The notes: generated by a model from the sequence alone, not told the origin. DNA of 64,000 nt from Photorhabdus laumondii subsp. laumondii (GCF_003343245.1 NZ_CP024901.1:4402001-4466000); one strand, 5' to 3'; numbered from the stretch's first letter, positions 37,725 to 48,822 are shown. Made by a program: numbers and translations.

Positions 37725-38623
37725 TCTGTCCTCAAACAGCACTTTTTGACAGTCAAACTGCATATATGAACTGAGTATTGGCATTTAACATACCTTGCCA
37801 ATGCTCAATTGCAACAAACGAAATACAATTTATATTTGTCTCTTAAGCGTTACGATTTAATTACATAATAACAACAAATTTAATATAAATTAAAATTACT
37901 GCTAATAACCTAACATTGCTTAAACAATATTATAATAAACAATCCAATTAGGTTAGGTGAGTTTTCTGTTTTTATCGATTGATCAAATAGCTGAAACCAG
38001 ATTGAATTTATTATTAAGTGATTTATATTACACGTAGCTATTTGGATTTCACTTTGCGCTGACTTCTACACCTGTTAATTCGTTAATATTACTCTAGCTA
38101 TCATTCATTACAATTACTAACGTATTATGAATCAATAATAGATTGCCTGAATAAAAGGAGATAACTATCAATATCAGTCAAGACAAAAGACTCGGTTTAT
38201 ATACCCGTTATCTTTCAAGTTGCCTCTTTGTTGGCTGCACTCACTCACCCCGGTCACATCGTTCTCTATGCTCCCGGGGATTCGCTCCCTTGCCGCCGCG
38301 ATACATCTTGAAATCCATAGGGTATAACTAAGGGTGAAAAATTTACAGGCAATCGTTATCGTGCAAAAAACTGATCGCTTTTCACTCTTCGTTTATAAAG
38401 CGTTTATAAAACGTGAGAATAATACAGTATTCGGCCCAAAGAACATTATAGGCCCACTAGCAAAAATCATTTTAATTAAAAGATGCTATAGTTAATCATC
38501 AGGTTAAATACGTAAAATTATTCTTCACTGTCTATTCCAGGCAGCGAAACCAAAAAAATATCTATTAATAATAATCTGATTTGTATTTTTAAGACATAAC
38601 ACCAACAGATCCAGGACAATAGA
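37725..38623. other. Intergenic region upstream of exsA
   Basis: A 900-bp AT-rich gap. It contains one ERIC copy (38200-38326, reverse) and a direct repeat of CGTTTATAAA at about 38390 and 38401. The exsA promoter must lie here, but I could not place it with confidence. No credible gene. Confidence 0.5.
38200..38326 (-). repeat. ERIC repeat
   Basis: A complete 127-bp element, reverse orientation, TATACCCGTTATC...CCATAGGGTATA. Confidence 0.93.
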
Positions 38624-39442
38624 ATGAACGGCATCACAACATCAGGGAAGGGAATGGATATCTCACGACTCCAACGTAGCATGCCTGCCTTTAACGTTAT
38701 AGAGCACCCCCAAGAAGGGATATATATCCTGCTCGAAGGTGAAATGACATGGCAGGACAGTACCAATACCTACGATATCTCCCACAACGAGCTGCTTTTT
38801 GTTCGTCGTGGCAGTTATGCAGCAAAAACGCGTAGCGATACTTGCAAACTACTCTGGTTGCCTCTGAGTACGACTTTCCTCCACGGGTTTCTGCAACGCT
38901 TTGGTACTCTGCTCAGTGAAGTCGAGCGACACAACATGTCAACACCCGAATTAATTGCATTTACCTCATCCCCTCTGTTATCTCAAAGTATAAATGGGCT
39001 GGTCGATCTATTGGCTCATGATTACCCCACAGCGTTGGGTCAACTCAGAACAGAAGAGTTGTTATTGTTATTAGCATTTGGAGAACAAGGTACTTTGCTC
39101 ATGTCAGTATTACGACAATTGAGCAATCGCCAAGTGGAACGTTTACAGAGTTTTATGGAGAATCACTACCTTAAGGAGTGGAAACTCAGTGAATTCGCTA
39201 AAGAATTTGGTATGGGATTAACCACCTTCAAGGAGCTGTTCCGTTCGGTATACGGAATATCCCCACGCGCTTGGATCAGTGAACGCCGCATTCTTTATGC
39301 ACATCAGCTACTACTCAATAGCGAGATGAGTATTGTTGATATCTCGATGGAAGCAGGATTTTCCAGCCAATCCTACTTTACTCAAAGCTATCGGAGACGC
39401 TTTAATTGCACGCCCAGTCGAGCCAGATATGGCAAAGAGTAA
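38624..39442 (+). CDS. exsA: T3SS master activator ExsA/LcrF (AraC family)
   Basis: The protein has 272 aa. The N-terminal half is the ExsD- and self-association domain (IYILLEGEMTWQD, NELLFVRRGSY). The C-terminal half has two AraC helix-turn-helices (WKLSEFAKEFGMGLTTFKEL and MSIVDISMEAGFSSQSYF). The block from MSVLRQLSNRQVERLQ to the end is almost identical to P. aeruginosa ExsA. It activates all T3SS promoters in that system. It stands alone upstream of exsD rather than downstream of exsCEB. Confidence 0.95.
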   Translation: MNGITTSGKGMDISRLQRSMPAFNVIEHPQEGIYILLEGEMTWQDSTNTYDISHNELLFVRRGSYAAKTRSDTCKLLWLPLSTTFLHGFLQRFGTLLSEVERHNMSTPELIAFTSSPLLSQSINGLVDLLAHDYPTALGQLRTEELLLLLAFGEQGTLLMSVLRQLSNRQVERLQSFMENHYLKEWKLSEFAKEFGMGLTTFKELFRSVYGISPRAWISERRILYAHQLLLNSEMSIVDISMEAGFSSQSYFTQSYRRRFNCTPSRARYGKE

Positions 39443-39451
39443 CGATTGGCT

Positions 39452-39502
39452 AAAATAATCTGACGTTTTTTACAAGTTAACCGTTGGCCTGACAGATAAA
39501 AT
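39452..39502 (+). promoter_or_regulatory. ExsA-dependent promoter of exsD-sctL operon
   Basis: The box at 39452-39476 begins AAAATAATCTGACG, with G and C at positions 11 and 13, but lacks the TGAYA end. The -10 TAAAAT (39497-39502) lies exactly 20 nt downstream, as in the other ExsA promoters. It is 10 bp after the exsA stop and 55 bp before exsD. Confidence 0.65.
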
Positions 39503-39556
39503 AAGGCCATCCCCAATTTAATCGACAAGAGTGACTAGCAGCAAGATGAGCATAGC

Positions 39557-40390
39557 ATGAGCCAGCAAGACCATAATCAGACTCGAACCAGCATGTTTCT
39601 TGGCCGCAAGATCTCTGTCACGCAGTCGGGAATTCCACGCCGGGATCAATTACTCGGAAAATCATCGGCTATTCAGTATCAGAATAGAGACATTATTAAT
39701 AGCCAACAGTTTATTTTATTACAGCGTTTGCTACCCAGACATCTGCTGGAAAGCTTGATGAAGTCCGTCTGGTTTCGTAGACGGTTAAATTGCGGGCAAG
39801 CTTTGCGGCGTGATGACTTACAACAACTCATCAGAGCGGCGGCAGAACTGGAATGTGACTGGAATAAGGTACTGGGTGACCGCATAAACCTAGCTGACAG
39901 ACATCTTTTACAGCACTGGGTATTACAGCCGCTATTTGACTGGTGGCTCCGTTTGTTGGAGCCAGAGATAGACTTCTGGTTCACTGAATTTGATCAGCTA
40001 CAAATCCAAGAACGGCAACTGCATGCTAAAGCGCATTTTTGGCAGCAAGCCGAAAGCGTCTCGTCTCAATGCCGGGAACAACAACATAAAGAGGTTACAT
40101 CTTTGCAAACAGCGCTTAATCAACGCAAGCAACTATTAGAAAAACGGCTGTTGACAACGGAAACTCAGGCGCGCGAAGCATGGCCCAACTGGTTTACTGG
40201 GCTAGATGCCCTCCAAACTGGCGGCGACCTAACCGCTTTTATGCCGGTTCCCGAAGCACTGTCATCCTGTTGGGCGTGGTTGACTACTTTAGAGCATGAC
40301 ACCGAGGCGGCTACTCACTTGCAAAAATGGCTCTGTGCCCGTTTCCTGTGCCTGCCACAGGACAATTTTCACTGGCAATCGACGACCTAA
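39557..40390 (+). CDS. exsD: Anti-activator ExsD
   Basis: The protein has 277 aa, the size of P. aeruginosa ExsD. It has the matching N-terminus (FLGRKISVTQSGIPRRDQLL), the LLPRHLLESLMKSVWFRRRL block and a central coiled coil (about residues 155-210). ExsD binds ExsA and blocks DNA binding until ExsC removes it. First gene of the operon with the sctC-L genes. Confidence 0.93.
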   Translation: MSQQDHNQTRTSMFLGRKISVTQSGIPRRDQLLGKSSAIQYQNRDIINSQQFILLQRLLPRHLLESLMKSVWFRRRLNCGQALRRDDLQQLIRAAAELECDWNKVLGDRINLADRHLLQHWVLQPLFDWWLRLLEPEIDFWFTEFDQLQIQERQLHAKAHFWQQAESVSSQCREQQHKEVTSLQTALNQRKQLLEKRLLTTETQAREAWPNWFTGLDALQTGGDLTAFMPVPEALSSCWAWLTTLEHDTEAATHLQKWLCARFLCLPQDNFHWQSTT

Positions 40391-40404
40391 TTATTAGAGG
40401 AAAC

Positions 40405-40827
40405 ATGCAAACTCTACTCAATCATTTGGCCAGTCGTTTAGGCCAGAAGCCTTTTGTTTCCGATAGACAAGGGCATTACCATTTGCACATTGATAACTAC
40501 AACCTGTTTTTTCGCCAACAGGGAACTGAACTTGTGTTATCCAGCCCGCTAAGCTGGCGCCATAACCCAAAAGATCCGTCAGGCGCTGAATTATTGAAAA
40601 CACTATTGCAACAAGTTACGCGCTGGGGACGCCATGCTCCCCATGCATTGACCTTAGATGAATCAGAGAATCTTATTTTGGAAGCACGCCTTAACCTTGA
40701 TAGTTTGGATGTTCAAATACTGGAACAGATGCTAACTCTGCACGTCGATCTACTGGAACAAGTCATGGCTTTATTGTCGGAAACCCAATCTGCCCCTCAA
40801 TGGAAACAGGCAATATGGCAACCATGA
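40405..40827 (+). CDS. yscB: YscB chaperone (SycN partner)
   Basis: A class I chaperone fold, 140 aa ([49 protein letters not shown]). The position before sctC matches YscB, which joins SycN to chaperone YopN. ATG 40405 has AGAGGAA upstream; the longer ORF starts inside exsD. Confidence 0.88.
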   Translation: MQTLLNHLASRLGQKPFVSDRQGHYHLHIDNYNLFFRQQGTELVLSSPLSWRHNPKDPSGAELLKTLLQQVTRWGRHAPHALTLDESENLILEARLNLDSLDVQILEQMLTLHVDLLEQVMALLSETQSAPQWKQAIWQP

Positions 40828-42668
40828 AACCATTTCAAAAGCTATGCCGTTCGCTACTGTTGTCGTTGAGTATCAGCGGTGTGATGCTCCCCTCTGCTTA
40901 TAGCCAAGATCTGGATTGGTTTCCTGCGCCTTATAGCTATCTGGCAAAAGGAGAAAGCTTGCGGGATGTACTGGTTAATTTCGGTGCCAACTATGAAGCA
41001 TCAGTGGTTGTCAGCGACAAGGTGACCGATCAAGTTAACGGCCATTTTGAGCAGGACACTCCTCAGGAATTCCTGCAACATTTATCCTCTCTCTATAATC
41101 TGGTCTGGTACTACGACGGGAGCGTGCTTTATGTATTCAAAAACAGTGAAATACAATCGCGCCTGCTTAAACTTGAACGAACCAACGCAACGGAGTTACA
41201 GCAAGCCCTAAAACGTTCCGGTATTTGGGAGCCACGCTTTGGTTGGCGTCCTGATCCAAGCAACCAACTGGTTTACGTATCAGGCCCTCCTCGTTATCTT
41301 GAACTGGTTGATCAGACTACATCCGCACTGGAACAGCAGTCATTGCTGCGTAGCGAAAAAACGGGTGCCTTGACAGTGGAAATTTTCCCGCTCAAATACG
41401 CCTCAGTGGTCGATCGCAAGATCCAGTATCGTGATACCAGTATTGAGGCACCGGGCATAGCCACCATTCTCTCCCGCCTGCTCAGTGATACCAATGTAAC
41501 TGCTGTTACTGGTGAAGCATCATCTCCTTCTATGGGAGAAAGCTACTCAAGCCGTGCAGTCGTACAAGCAGAACCCTCCCTAAATGCCATCATTGTACGG
41601 GATAACCCGGAAAGGATGTCCATGTACGCCCATTTAATCAACGCACTGGATAAACCCTCCGCCCGGATTGAAGTTGCCCTTTCCATCGTCGACATCGACG
41701 CAAACAACCTTTCAGAACTGGGAGTTGACTGGCAAGTCGGCATCAACACCGGGCCTCGCCATATCATTGATATCACAACGTCTGCCAGGGAAAAAACAGA
41801 GATCAAAGAAAAAGGTGAAAGCATCGGTTCAGCCGCATTAGGTAGCCTGGTTGATCGCCGTGGTCTGGATTACCTGCTCGCCAAAATCACCTTACTAGAG
41901 AGTAAAGGAAGCGCTCAGGTGATTTCCCGCCCAACGCTTTTAACGCAGGAGAATACGCAAGCCGTCATTGACAACAATGAAACCTACTACGTGAAAGTTA
42001 ATGGCGAACGGGTTGCCGAGCTTAAAAGCCTTACCTATGGCACTATGCTACGCATGATCCCCAGAGTCATCCAAGTAGGCGATTCTTCTGAAATCAGTTT
42101 AGACCTGCATATTGAGGATGGTAACCAGAAACCTAATAGCTCAGGACAGGATGGCATCCCGACCATCAGCCGAACCGTCGTCGATACCGTTGCCAGAGTT
42201 GGACATGGGCAAAGTCTGCTGATTGGTGGCATCTACCGCGACGAAATGAGTCAAATAACACGCAAGGTGCCATTTTTAGGCGATATCCCCTATCTGGGTG
42301 TCTTGTTTCGCAATACCAGTGAGCAAGTTCGGCGATCAGTACGGTTATTCATTATTGAGCCACGTCTGATTGATAGTGGGATAGCCCATTATCTGGCTCT
42401 TGGTAACGGACAAGATCTACGCCCTGGATTACTGGCAACACAGGATATCTCTAATCAGAGCTTATCGTTGGGCAAAGTTCTAGGGAGTGCACAATGCCAA
42501 CCATTATCCTCAGCTCGTCAAATACAAGAAACACTACGACAAGCAGGTAAAAGCTCATTTTTAGACTCATGCCGAATGGGTAACACTTACGGATGGCGAG
42601 TCATTGAACAGCAATGTTCACTGAAAGAAACCTGGTGTGTTCGTGTACAAAATAAGGCGAATAGATGA
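40824..42668 (+). CDS. sctC: T3SS outer-membrane secretin SctC (YscC)
   Basis: The protein has 614 aa with a Sec signal peptide ([19 protein letters not shown]...SAYS). It has N-terminal N0/N1/N3 domains (residues ~30-280) and then the secretin domain with [18 protein letters not shown] and [16 protein letters not shown], ending with an S-like tail. The ATGA overlap with yscB supports this start. The pilotin ExsB (20681-21067) presumably delivers it to the outer membrane. Confidence 0.95.
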   Translation: MKPFQKLCRSLLLSLSISGVMLPSAYSQDLDWFPAPYSYLAKGESLRDVLVNFGANYEASVVVSDKVTDQVNGHFEQDTPQEFLQHLSSLYNLVWYYDGSVLYVFKNSEIQSRLLKLERTNATELQQALKRSGIWEPRFGWRPDPSNQLVYVSGPPRYLELVDQTTSALEQQSLLRSEKTGALTVEIFPLKYASVVDRKIQYRDTSIEAPGIATILSRLLSDTNVTAVTGEASSPSMGESYSSRAVVQAEPSLNAIIVRDNPERMSMYAHLINALDKPSARIEVALSIVDIDANNLSELGVDWQVGINTGPRHIIDITTSAREKTEIKEKGESIGSAALGSLVDRRGLDYLLAKITLLESKGSAQVISRPTLLTQENTQAVIDNNETYYVKVNGERVAELKSLTYGTMLRMIPRVIQVGDSSEISLDLHIEDGNQKPNSSGQDGIPTISRTVVDTVARVGHGQSLLIGGIYRDEMSQITRKVPFLGDIPYLGVLFRNTSEQVRRSVRLFIIEPRLIDSGIAHYLALGNGQDLRPGLLATQDISNQSLSLGKVLGSAQCQPLSSARQIQETLRQAGKSSFLDSCRMGNTYGWRVIEQQCSLKETWCVRVQNKANR

Positions 42669-43933
42669 GTTGGAAAATTCGCTTTTACCGCGGACTGAAT
42701 AAAAGTATTGAGGTCAATTTAGCTGAGGGGCGTTTAGCCATCGGCTCAGACCCCCTACAGGCAGATATCGTTCTGGTGGATGAAGATGTTGCTCCTGTGC
42801 ACCTGATCTTAGAAGTCGAACCAGACTCAATTCGCCTGTTGGAATGGGCCGGGGAAGCTGCACCAAGCCAGAATGGCGAACCGCTGTCACCGGGTGCGAC
42901 ATTGCAAGCGCTGGCCCGTCAGGAAGTTGGCCCGTTATTGTGGGCTTTTTGTGACCAGCAACATACATTCCCAAGCCAACTAGCTGAACCCGTGGTCACA
43001 CCACAGCGCCCTGCCCGGCAAAATCGCAGCCGGGTAGCAGGCGGAATGTTAATACTTTGTCTGGTACTGGCACTCGGTCTTCTGGCGCTACTTGGACATG
43101 AAGGGTGGCAAAGAAACCACATGTCCAATGGCATAGCCGAGCAAGAACTACGCCGTTTTCTCAGTAGTGATTCAGCCTATCGCCAAGTGAGCGTACAAAT
43201 GATGCCCAATCACGGGCCGCCGTTGCTCAAAGGTTATGTGGCTCTCAACCACCAACGGCTGGCCCTGCAACAGTATCTCGATACCCACTCTCTCAGTTAT
43301 CGGCTGGAGCTACGTACTATGGAAGAGTTACGTCAGGGGGTAGATTTCATTTTACAAAAATTAGGCTATGCCCAGATCCAAAGTAGCGATGGTAAACAAC
43401 CCGGTTGGATCCGCCTTATAGGCGAAGTCACTGATACCAGCCAGCAATGGAACAATATCGAGTCACTACTCAAACGTGATGTTCCTGGTTTGCTTGGCAT
43501 AGAAAACCAGACGCGGTTCACCGGTAACCACCTCAAGCGACTGGATATGTTATTGGCTAAACATGATTTACCTGACACGCTGACCTACAAGGATAAAAAT
43601 GATCGTATCGAGTTCATAGGTCAACTGGATGAACACCAAACGCATAACTTCTACCGCTTACAGCAGGTATTTAAGCAAGAATTCGGCAACCAGCCGGCAC
43701 TGGTATTACTGAATAATAAGCAGCTCACCCGCAATGATGAGCTCAATTTCGACGTCCGGGCCGTTTCTCTCGGGCGTGTGCCCTATGTGGTACTCAAAAA
43801 CAACTTGCGTTACCCGGTTGGAGCAACCACAGAAAACGGTTTAATAATCGAGGCCATCCGTCAAGATGCGATTGTTATTACCAAGGGTAAGCAACAATTT
43901 ATCGTCAAACTTAACAGGAGCCCAGCTTCATGA
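42665..43933 (+). CDS. sctD: Inner-membrane ring protein SctD (YscD)
   Basis: The protein has 422 aa: an N-terminal cytoplasmic FHA-like domain ([28 protein letters not shown]), one membrane helix (about residues 126-144, [17 protein letters not shown]) and a periplasmic part with ring-building BON-like modules. It links SctC and SctJ rings. Overlaps sctC by 4 bp. Confidence 0.93.
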   Translation: MSWKIRFYRGLNKSIEVNLAEGRLAIGSDPLQADIVLVDEDVAPVHLILEVEPDSIRLLEWAGEAAPSQNGEPLSPGATLQALARQEVGPLLWAFCDQQHTFPSQLAEPVVTPQRPARQNRSRVAGGMLILCLVLALGLLALLGHEGWQRNHMSNGIAEQELRRFLSSDSAYRQVSVQMMPNHGPPLLKGYVALNHQRLALQQYLDTHSLSYRLELRTMEELRQGVDFILQKLGYAQIQSSDGKQPGWIRLIGEVTDTSQQWNNIESLLKRDVPGLLGIENQTRFTGNHLKRLDMLLAKHDLPDTLTYKDKNDRIEFIGQLDEHQTHNFYRLQQVFKQEFGNQPALVLLNNKQLTRNDELNFDVRAVSLGRVPYVVLKNNLRYPVGATTENGLIIEAIRQDAIVITKGKQQFIVKLNRSPAS

Positions 43934-44151
43934 TGACATCCCTGGAAGCACGACTGTTTGGTGCTGATCCCTCTTATGTCAACGAAATACAACATCGCCT
44001 TTCTCAGGCGCTGAACGATATCAAACAACGCCTGAGATGTGGCGGTTCGGTACAAGAATACCAACAATGGCAACTGGAGGCTGATGCTATCCAAGCTGCA
44101 ATCACAATACTTAACACAACAGAAGGAGACCATCATGGCCCAAATTTTTAG
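43930..44151 (+). CDS. yscE: YscE, needle co-chaperone
   Basis: A helical protein of 73 aa (LFGADPSYVNEIQHRLSQALNDIKQRL). It lies just before the needle gene, as YscE does. With YscG it keeps the needle subunit monomeric. It overlaps sctD by 4 bp and the needle gene by 17 bp. Confidence 0.87.
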   Translation: MMTSLEARLFGADPSYVNEIQHRLSQALNDIKQRLRCGGSVQEYQQWQLEADAIQAAITILNTTEGDHHGPNF

Positions 44152-44389
44152 TTCCGCAACAACAGTGAATACATTCGATAAGGTTGCTGACCAGTTGAAA
44201 GAGCCAGCTAACGCAGCCAACAAAGATGTTGATGAGGCAATCACGGCCCTCAAAGGCGGGCCTGATAACCCAGCTTTGCTAGCTGATTTACAACACAAGA
44301 TTAACAAATGGTCGGTCATCTACAACATCAACTCTACCATCATCCGGGCCATGAAAGACCTGATGCAGGGTATATTACAGAAGATCTAA
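44135..44389 (+). CDS. sctF: T3SS needle subunit SctF (YscF/PscF)
   Basis: The protein has 84 aa. [21 protein letters not shown] and [30 protein letters not shown] are the conserved needle signatures. The start at MAQIFSS has AAGGAG upstream; the longer ORF is inside yscE. It polymerises into the extracellular needle. Confidence 0.95.
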   Translation: MAQIFSSATTVNTFDKVADQLKEPANAANKDVDEAITALKGGPDNPALLADLQHKINKWSVIYNINSTIIRAMKDLMQGILQKI

Positions 44390-44391
44390 TC

Positions 44392-44745
44392 ATGACACGT
44401 TCACTTAAAGGGCTACTGGCAGATATTGCTCTGGTTGGAAGCGGCCATCACTGCCATGACGAAGCCAATATTATTGCCGACTGGCTGATGTCAGGCGAAG
44501 AAGAGCAAGAAGCTGCAAACCTGATTCGGCTCTCTTCTCTAACGAACCAAGGCAAATATCAACAGGCTCTGGATTTTGGGCGGGACCTTCCCTGGCCAAG
44601 TTTGGAACCTTGGTTAGCATTGTGCGAGTGGCGTTTGGGTCTGGCATCAGCCTTGGAGCAGAGACTGACGCGAATGGCTGGCAGTGACGATCCACAATTG
44701 CTCTCCTTCGTCGACGGCATGCGGGAACAACTGGCTCATGAATAG
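44392..44745 (+). CDS. yscG: YscG, needle chaperone (TPR-like)
   Basis: The protein has 117 aa, mostly helical ([48 protein letters not shown]). YscG forms a TPR clamp around the needle subunit with YscE. The start at 44392 is directly after sctF. Confidence 0.88.
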   Translation: MTRSLKGLLADIALVGSGHHCHDEANIIADWLMSGEEEQEAANLIRLSSLTNQGKYQQALDFGRDLPWPSLEPWLALCEWRLGLASALEQRLTRMAGSDDPQLLSFVDGMREQLAHE

Positions 44746-45304
44746 GATTGAAGGGCTATCCTATAACACCGTGTCGCAACCAACGGTACAGCCTTCGGTC
44801 AGTTCCAAGCACCAGCACAGCTTTGAGCAAGCACTGGAAACCACGCCCGATCAGCAAATGTTGAAAGAGCGCCAGCAACGCTGGCTTCAGGGAGAACCGC
44901 TGGAAAACGTTTTAGGCGACTTAGATCCAGCGACACAACGCAAAGTGATATGGCAGTGGTATCAGGCTTTATCGTCTGATAAACAGCCCTCCCAACGTGC
45001 TCAGTTACAGGCCAAGCTGATTGCCCCGGTACAAGAGCGCTTATGGTCGCAGTTTGGTGGCTTGGCAGGCAACATCAAACCACCACTGGATATGCCAGAA
45101 CTTAGAAAGATTGTTCGTGAATTCGCCCCCACAGGTCGACAACAGGAGACGGTTCTTCTTGAGGTACTCGGCGAAATTAAGCCTATTCCTGGCAATGAGT
45201 ACCTGAGTGACCTTATCCGACAAGAGTTAAAAACGCTGATCCCCCGTAACGGTATGGTGGATAACCTGATACGAAACTCACACAAACCCGATTTGGAAGA
45301 ATAA
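44738..45304 (+). CDS. yscH: YscH/YopR, early secreted protein
   Basis: The protein has 188 aa. The polar N-terminus (secretion signal) is followed by the globular helical YopR domain ([38 protein letters not shown]). In Yersinia YopR affects needle assembly. The start lies 8 bp inside yscG. Confidence 0.87.
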   Translation: MNRIEGLSYNTVSQPTVQPSVSSKHQHSFEQALETTPDQQMLKERQQRWLQGEPLENVLGDLDPATQRKVIWQWYQALSSDKQPSQRAQLQAKLIAPVQERLWSQFGGLAGNIKPPLDMPELRKIVREFAPTGRQQETVLLEVLGEIKPIPGNEYLSDLIRQELKTLIPRNGMVDNLIRNSHKPDLEE

Positions 45305-45379
45305 TGGAGCAGCCACAACACCATGAAACAAGGACAGACAACCTAAATAAACTGCACACACCTCAAATTTGGAGGAACT

Positions 45380-45718
45380 ATGGATCTACCACAGATAAGC
45401 GAGACACTGATCACCAGCCTGGATGAACTTAATACACATCAGGCCAGTGCCGAAAATATTGCGAGTTTTGAACACGCTATGTCCAATCAAGATCAGGGGA
45501 TTGAAAACAATCTGATCAATGAATTGGGTCAGCTTAGACAGCAACTTACTCAGGCGAAACAAGATTTGGAAACACAGTTAGCGGTCTCTGGTAGTGATCC
45601 TAACAGCCTGATGCAAATGCAGTGGTCTCTGATGCGAATCACCCTGCAAGAAGAGCTGATTGCCAAAACGGTAGGACGACTCAATCAAAACATTGAAACC
45701 CTAATGAAAGCCCAGTGA
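45380..45718 (+). CDS. sctI: Inner-rod protein SctI (YscI)
   Basis: The protein has 112 aa. The C-terminal helix LMQMQWSLMRITLQEELIAKTVGRL is the conserved rod helix. TTGGAGGAAC lies just before the ATG. It follows a 75-bp gap after yscH in which no gene is evident. Confidence 0.93.
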   Translation: MDLPQISETLITSLDELNTHQASAENIASFEHAMSNQDQGIENNLINELGQLRQQLTQAKQDLETQLAVSGSDPNSLMQMQWSLMRITLQEELIAKTVGRLNQNIETLMKAQ

Positions 45719-45724
45719 GGAGCT

Positions 45725-46462
45725 GTGAAGAAACACTATATAATCTGCGTTATGCTCGCTGTCCTGATGCTAACTGGCTGTAAAATCGAACTCTATACCG
45801 ATGTGAGCCAAAAAGAAGGCAACGAAATGTTAGCCTTGCTCAGGGAAGCGGGCATTTCCTCTGATAAGCAGCCAGACAAAGATGGCAATATCAAGCTGTT
45901 AGTCGAAGAGTCTGATGTGGCACAAGCTGTTGAAGTGCTCAAACGTAAAGGATATCCACGGGAGAACTTCTCTTCGTTACAAGATGTCTTCCCCAAGGAC
46001 GGCCTTATCTCCTCACCAATAGAGGAGCGGGCACGGCTCAACTTTGCCAAAGCACAGGAGATTGCCCGAACACTTTCCGAGATCGATGGCGTGCTCGTCG
46101 CCCGGGTACACGTTGTTTTACCCGAGGAGCAAGACCGACTGGGCAAAAAGCTATCGCCAGCCTCTTCCTCGGTGTTTATTAAACACGCAGCGGACGTGCA
46201 ACTCGACACTTACATCCCTCAAATCAAGCAACTGGTTAATAACAGCATTGAAGGGTTGAGTTATGATCGGATCAGTGTCGTATTAGTGCCCGCCGCGGGC
46301 GTGCGTCAGGTACCGTTGGCACCACGCTACTCCACTCTGTTCTCTATCCAAGTGACGGAAGAGTCACAGGGACGGTTGATTGGGCTGTTGGTGCTATTAT
46401 TAGCCCTGCTATTTATCAGCAATCTGGCACAATTCCTGTGGCACCGCAGCAGGATACAATAA
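45725..46462 (+). CDS. sctJ: Inner-membrane ring lipoprotein SctJ (YscJ)
   Basis: The protein has 245 aa with a signal peptide and lipobox LTGC (Cys19). The EscJ/FliF ring domain follows ([38 protein letters not shown]), then a C-terminal membrane helix ([15 protein letters not shown]). It starts with GTG, directly after AGGAGCT, 7 bp from sctI. Confidence 0.95.
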   Translation: MKKHYIICVMLAVLMLTGCKIELYTDVSQKEGNEMLALLREAGISSDKQPDKDGNIKLLVEESDVAQAVEVLKRKGYPRENFSSLQDVFPKDGLISSPIEERARLNFAKAQEIARTLSEIDGVLVARVHVVLPEEQDRLGKKLSPASSSVFIKHAADVQLDTYIPQIKQLVNNSIEGLSYDRISVVLVPAAGVRQVPLAPRYSTLFSIQVTEESQGRLIGLLVLLLALLFISNLAQFLWHRSRIQ

Positions 46463-47088
46463 TGGTAACAGCATTAACGCCCTATCAGTTTCGGTTTTGC
46501 CCTGCCAGCTATATTCATTCTGATCATCTATCCCCAGAATGGCTTACCGTCTTATCTTCTCTACCTGAGTGGCGACACTCTCCCAGGCTTAATGGACTAC
46601 TGCTAACCCAATTTGATCTAAATGTGGATTATGAATTACCAACTGGATTGGGAAACATCGCCCTGTTAGAGCAATCGTGCTTAGAACAACTTCTTACCTG
46701 GCTAGGTGCTTTACTTCATGGGCAAGCTATCCGCCATTGTCTGATGGCGACAGAACTTCGCCACTTGCATGACTCACTAGGAAAAGAGGGACATCGCTTC
46801 TGCTTAAAGTATCTCGACATCATTATCGGCAACTGGCCGACTGGCTGGCAGCGCTCGTTACCACCAGAAATCAATGCAAACTATTTTCGTACCAGTGCCT
46901 TACAGTTCTGGCTAACGGCGATGGAGTCTCCTCCTATTGATTTCGCTAAGCGCCTGAGCCTGCGGCTTCCCTCTTATGAAAACCTCGCAGCCTGGCCTGT
47001 CAGCCAGGCAGAACGACCGTTGGCACAAGCATTGTGTCTCAAATTGGCTAAGCAAGTGAACACAGAATGTTACCATTTATTAAAATAA
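46462..47088 (+). CDS. sctK: Sorting-platform protein SctK (YscK)
   Basis: The protein has 208 aa. It begins [23 protein letters not shown]; the family is poorly conserved, but the position between sctJ and sctL and the length match YscK, which links the sorting platform to SctD. The TAATG overlap fixes the start. Confidence 0.88.
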   Translation: MVTALTPYQFRFCPASYIHSDHLSPEWLTVLSSLPEWRHSPRLNGLLLTQFDLNVDYELPTGLGNIALLEQSCLEQLLTWLGALLHGQAIRHCLMATELRHLHDSLGKEGHRFCLKYLDIIIGNWPTGWQRSLPPEINANYFRTSALQFWLTAMESPPIDFAKRLSLRLPSYENLAAWPVSQAERPLAQALCLKLAKQVNTECYHLLK

Positions 47089-47684
47089 CGACAGGGCATC
47101 TTCAACTGTCTCCTGAACTCCAGATACTGCGTAAAGCGGACTATCAGACCTGCCTCAGTGCCAAATCTCTGCTTGAGGCTGCCCGGCTCCAGGCACAAGA
47201 AATTGAACGTGACGCGCAGGCAGTGTATGAGCAACAAAAAGAGTTAGGTTGGCAAGCAGGCATTGATGCTGCCCGCGCAGAACAAGCTAACCTGATTCAT
47301 CAAACCCAGTTGCAATGCCAACAATATTACCGGCAGGTCGAGCAACAGATGAGCAATGTAGTCTTGCAGGCTGTACGTAAAATCCTCAAGAATTATGACC
47401 AAGTTTCCCTCACCTTACAGGTAGTGCGTGAGGCCCTGTCATTAGTCAGTAACCAAAAACAGGTTATCCTGCGCGTTAATCCTGAACAGGCCGCAACAGT
47501 TCGCGAACAAATATCACGGGTACACAAAGATTTCCCTGAAATCGGCTATTTAGAGATCACTGCTGATGAGCGTCTTGATCAAGGGGGCTGTATTTTAGAA
47601 ACAGAAGTCGGGATCATTGATGCCAGTCTGGATAGCCAATTAGAAGCACTGATGTCAGCCATCAATAACCAATGGCAAAGTTGA
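47067..47684 (+). CDS. sctL: ATPase stator SctL (YscL)
   Basis: The protein has 205 aa. The N-terminal coiled coil (about residues 30-100) and C-terminal FliH/YscL domain (VIEGRVNPEQAATV-like segment VILRVNPEQAATVREQISR, DQGGCILETEVGIIDASLDSQL) are clear. It binds SctN and SctQ. Last gene of the operon. It overlaps sctK by 22 bp, so the start could differ slightly. Confidence 0.92.
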   Translation: MLPFIKITTGHLQLSPELQILRKADYQTCLSAKSLLEAARLQAQEIERDAQAVYEQQKELGWQAGIDAARAEQANLIHQTQLQCQQYYRQVEQQMSNVVLQAVRKILKNYDQVSLTLQVVREALSLVSNQKQVILRVNPEQAATVREQISRVHKDFPEIGYLEITADERLDQGGCILETEVGIIDASLDSQLEALMSAINNQWQS

Positions 47685-47838
47685 CGATGCCATCACGCCT
47701 CAAAGAGATAACCAGTTTTCGACGGAAAGTGAAAATTTCTTCTGCCGTTATTAATATTCTCTATTTCGACAAAACATTATGATTCACTCTACTTAATATC
47801 CAAACATCTATCTCAAAAAACCACTTAAGGAGTGACCA

Positions 47839-48822
47839 TTGTCTCCCATCTCAAGTATTAATCACCAAAGAATATTTCCTACCCAGCAGCTCGATACCAC
47901 AGCCGTTAATCAACCACAGGGTGAACTGTCGGGTAAATCCCTGAAAGTCTCTTCCCCCAGACCGGGGTTGTTAGAGCGCCTCTCAGCGGCGATTCAACGC
48001 AATCTACCGGGCCACTCCATGCTCGATCGCCAACTCACTACTGATGGCAAGAAGAACCAAGAGAGCCGCTTCTCGTTCAGCATGATAAAAGACAGAATCG
48101 TTCACTTTGCGGTGAGCACCACGTTAGGGAGTGTTCGAAATTCTGCGAGTAAGCACGGCGGCGAAATCACCTTCAAGTTCGCCCAGACCAAGGGGACCTT
48201 TCTGGATCAAATCATGAAACATAGTGACACCGCCGGCGGGGTTTGTGAATCCATATCAGCTCATTGGATAAGCGCTCATGCCAAAGGGGAAAGTGTCTTC
48301 GATCAACTCTATGTGGGCGGCCAAAAAGGACAGTTTCATATCGACTCTCTGGTTTCCATTAAGCAGTTACAGATGGATGGTATAGCCCAAGATGTCGATC
48401 AAGACACTATGACCGAATCTTGGCTTAGCGAAAATGGCATCCAACCACGCATGAAAACGATAACCTATCAAAGCGCCAACGGGCCCATTAATTACAAACG
48501 TCCAATCGAAGTCAACGGTCAGACCGGCAGTAATGGCACATCAGATCTACTAAACGCTATTCTAGACACAGGCGATAAAGGTTCTAGCTATAAAAAGATT
48601 AGTTTTTCAGGACAGATGGCCGGGCATGCCGTAGCCGCTTATGTAGATGACCAGAAGGGTGTTACTTTCTTTGACCCTAACTTTGGCGAGTTCCACTTTC
48701 CAAACAAAGAATCATTCTCTAATTGGTTCTCTCAAGATTTCTGGTCCAAATCCATGTACAACAAGGAAATCGGTCTTGGGCAACATTTCCAAGTCCTCAA
48801 CTACGAGCCTAAAACACAATGA
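47839..48822 (+). CDS. lopT: T3SS effector LopT, YopT-family cysteine protease (C58)
   Basis: The protein has 327 aa. The YopT/AvrPphB catalytic triad is readable: Cys136 in GGVCESISAHW, His263 in MAGHAVAAYVD and Asp279 in FFDPNFGEFHF. In Yersinia YopT cleaves prenylated RhoA/Rac, detaching them from membranes. The N-terminal ~90 residues are polar (secretion and chaperone binding). The start is TTG with TTAAGGAG upstream. It lies 154 bp after the sctL stop, with the chaperone gene immediately following. No convincing ExsA box was seen in the gap. Confidence 0.95.
   Translation: MSPISSINHQRIFPTQQLDTTAVNQPQGELSGKSLKVSSPRPGLLERLSAAIQRNLPGHSMLDRQLTTDGKKNQESRFSFSMIKDRIVHFAVSTTLGSVRNSASKHGGEITFKFAQTKGTFLDQIMKHSDTAGGVCESISAHWISAHAKGESVFDQLYVGGQKGQFHIDSLVSIKQLQMDGIAQDVDQDTMTESWLSENGIQPRMKTITYQSANGPINYKRPIEVNGQTGSNGTSDLLNAILDTGDKGSSYKKISFSGQMAGHAVAAYVDDQKGVTFFDPNFGEFHFPNKESFSNWFSQDFWSKSMYNKEIGLGQHFQVLNYEPKTQ

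Noticed and set aside
47685..47838. ExsA box before lopT
   Set aside because: Only weak partial matches (for example near 47780) without the GnC/TGnnA core or a properly spaced -10.
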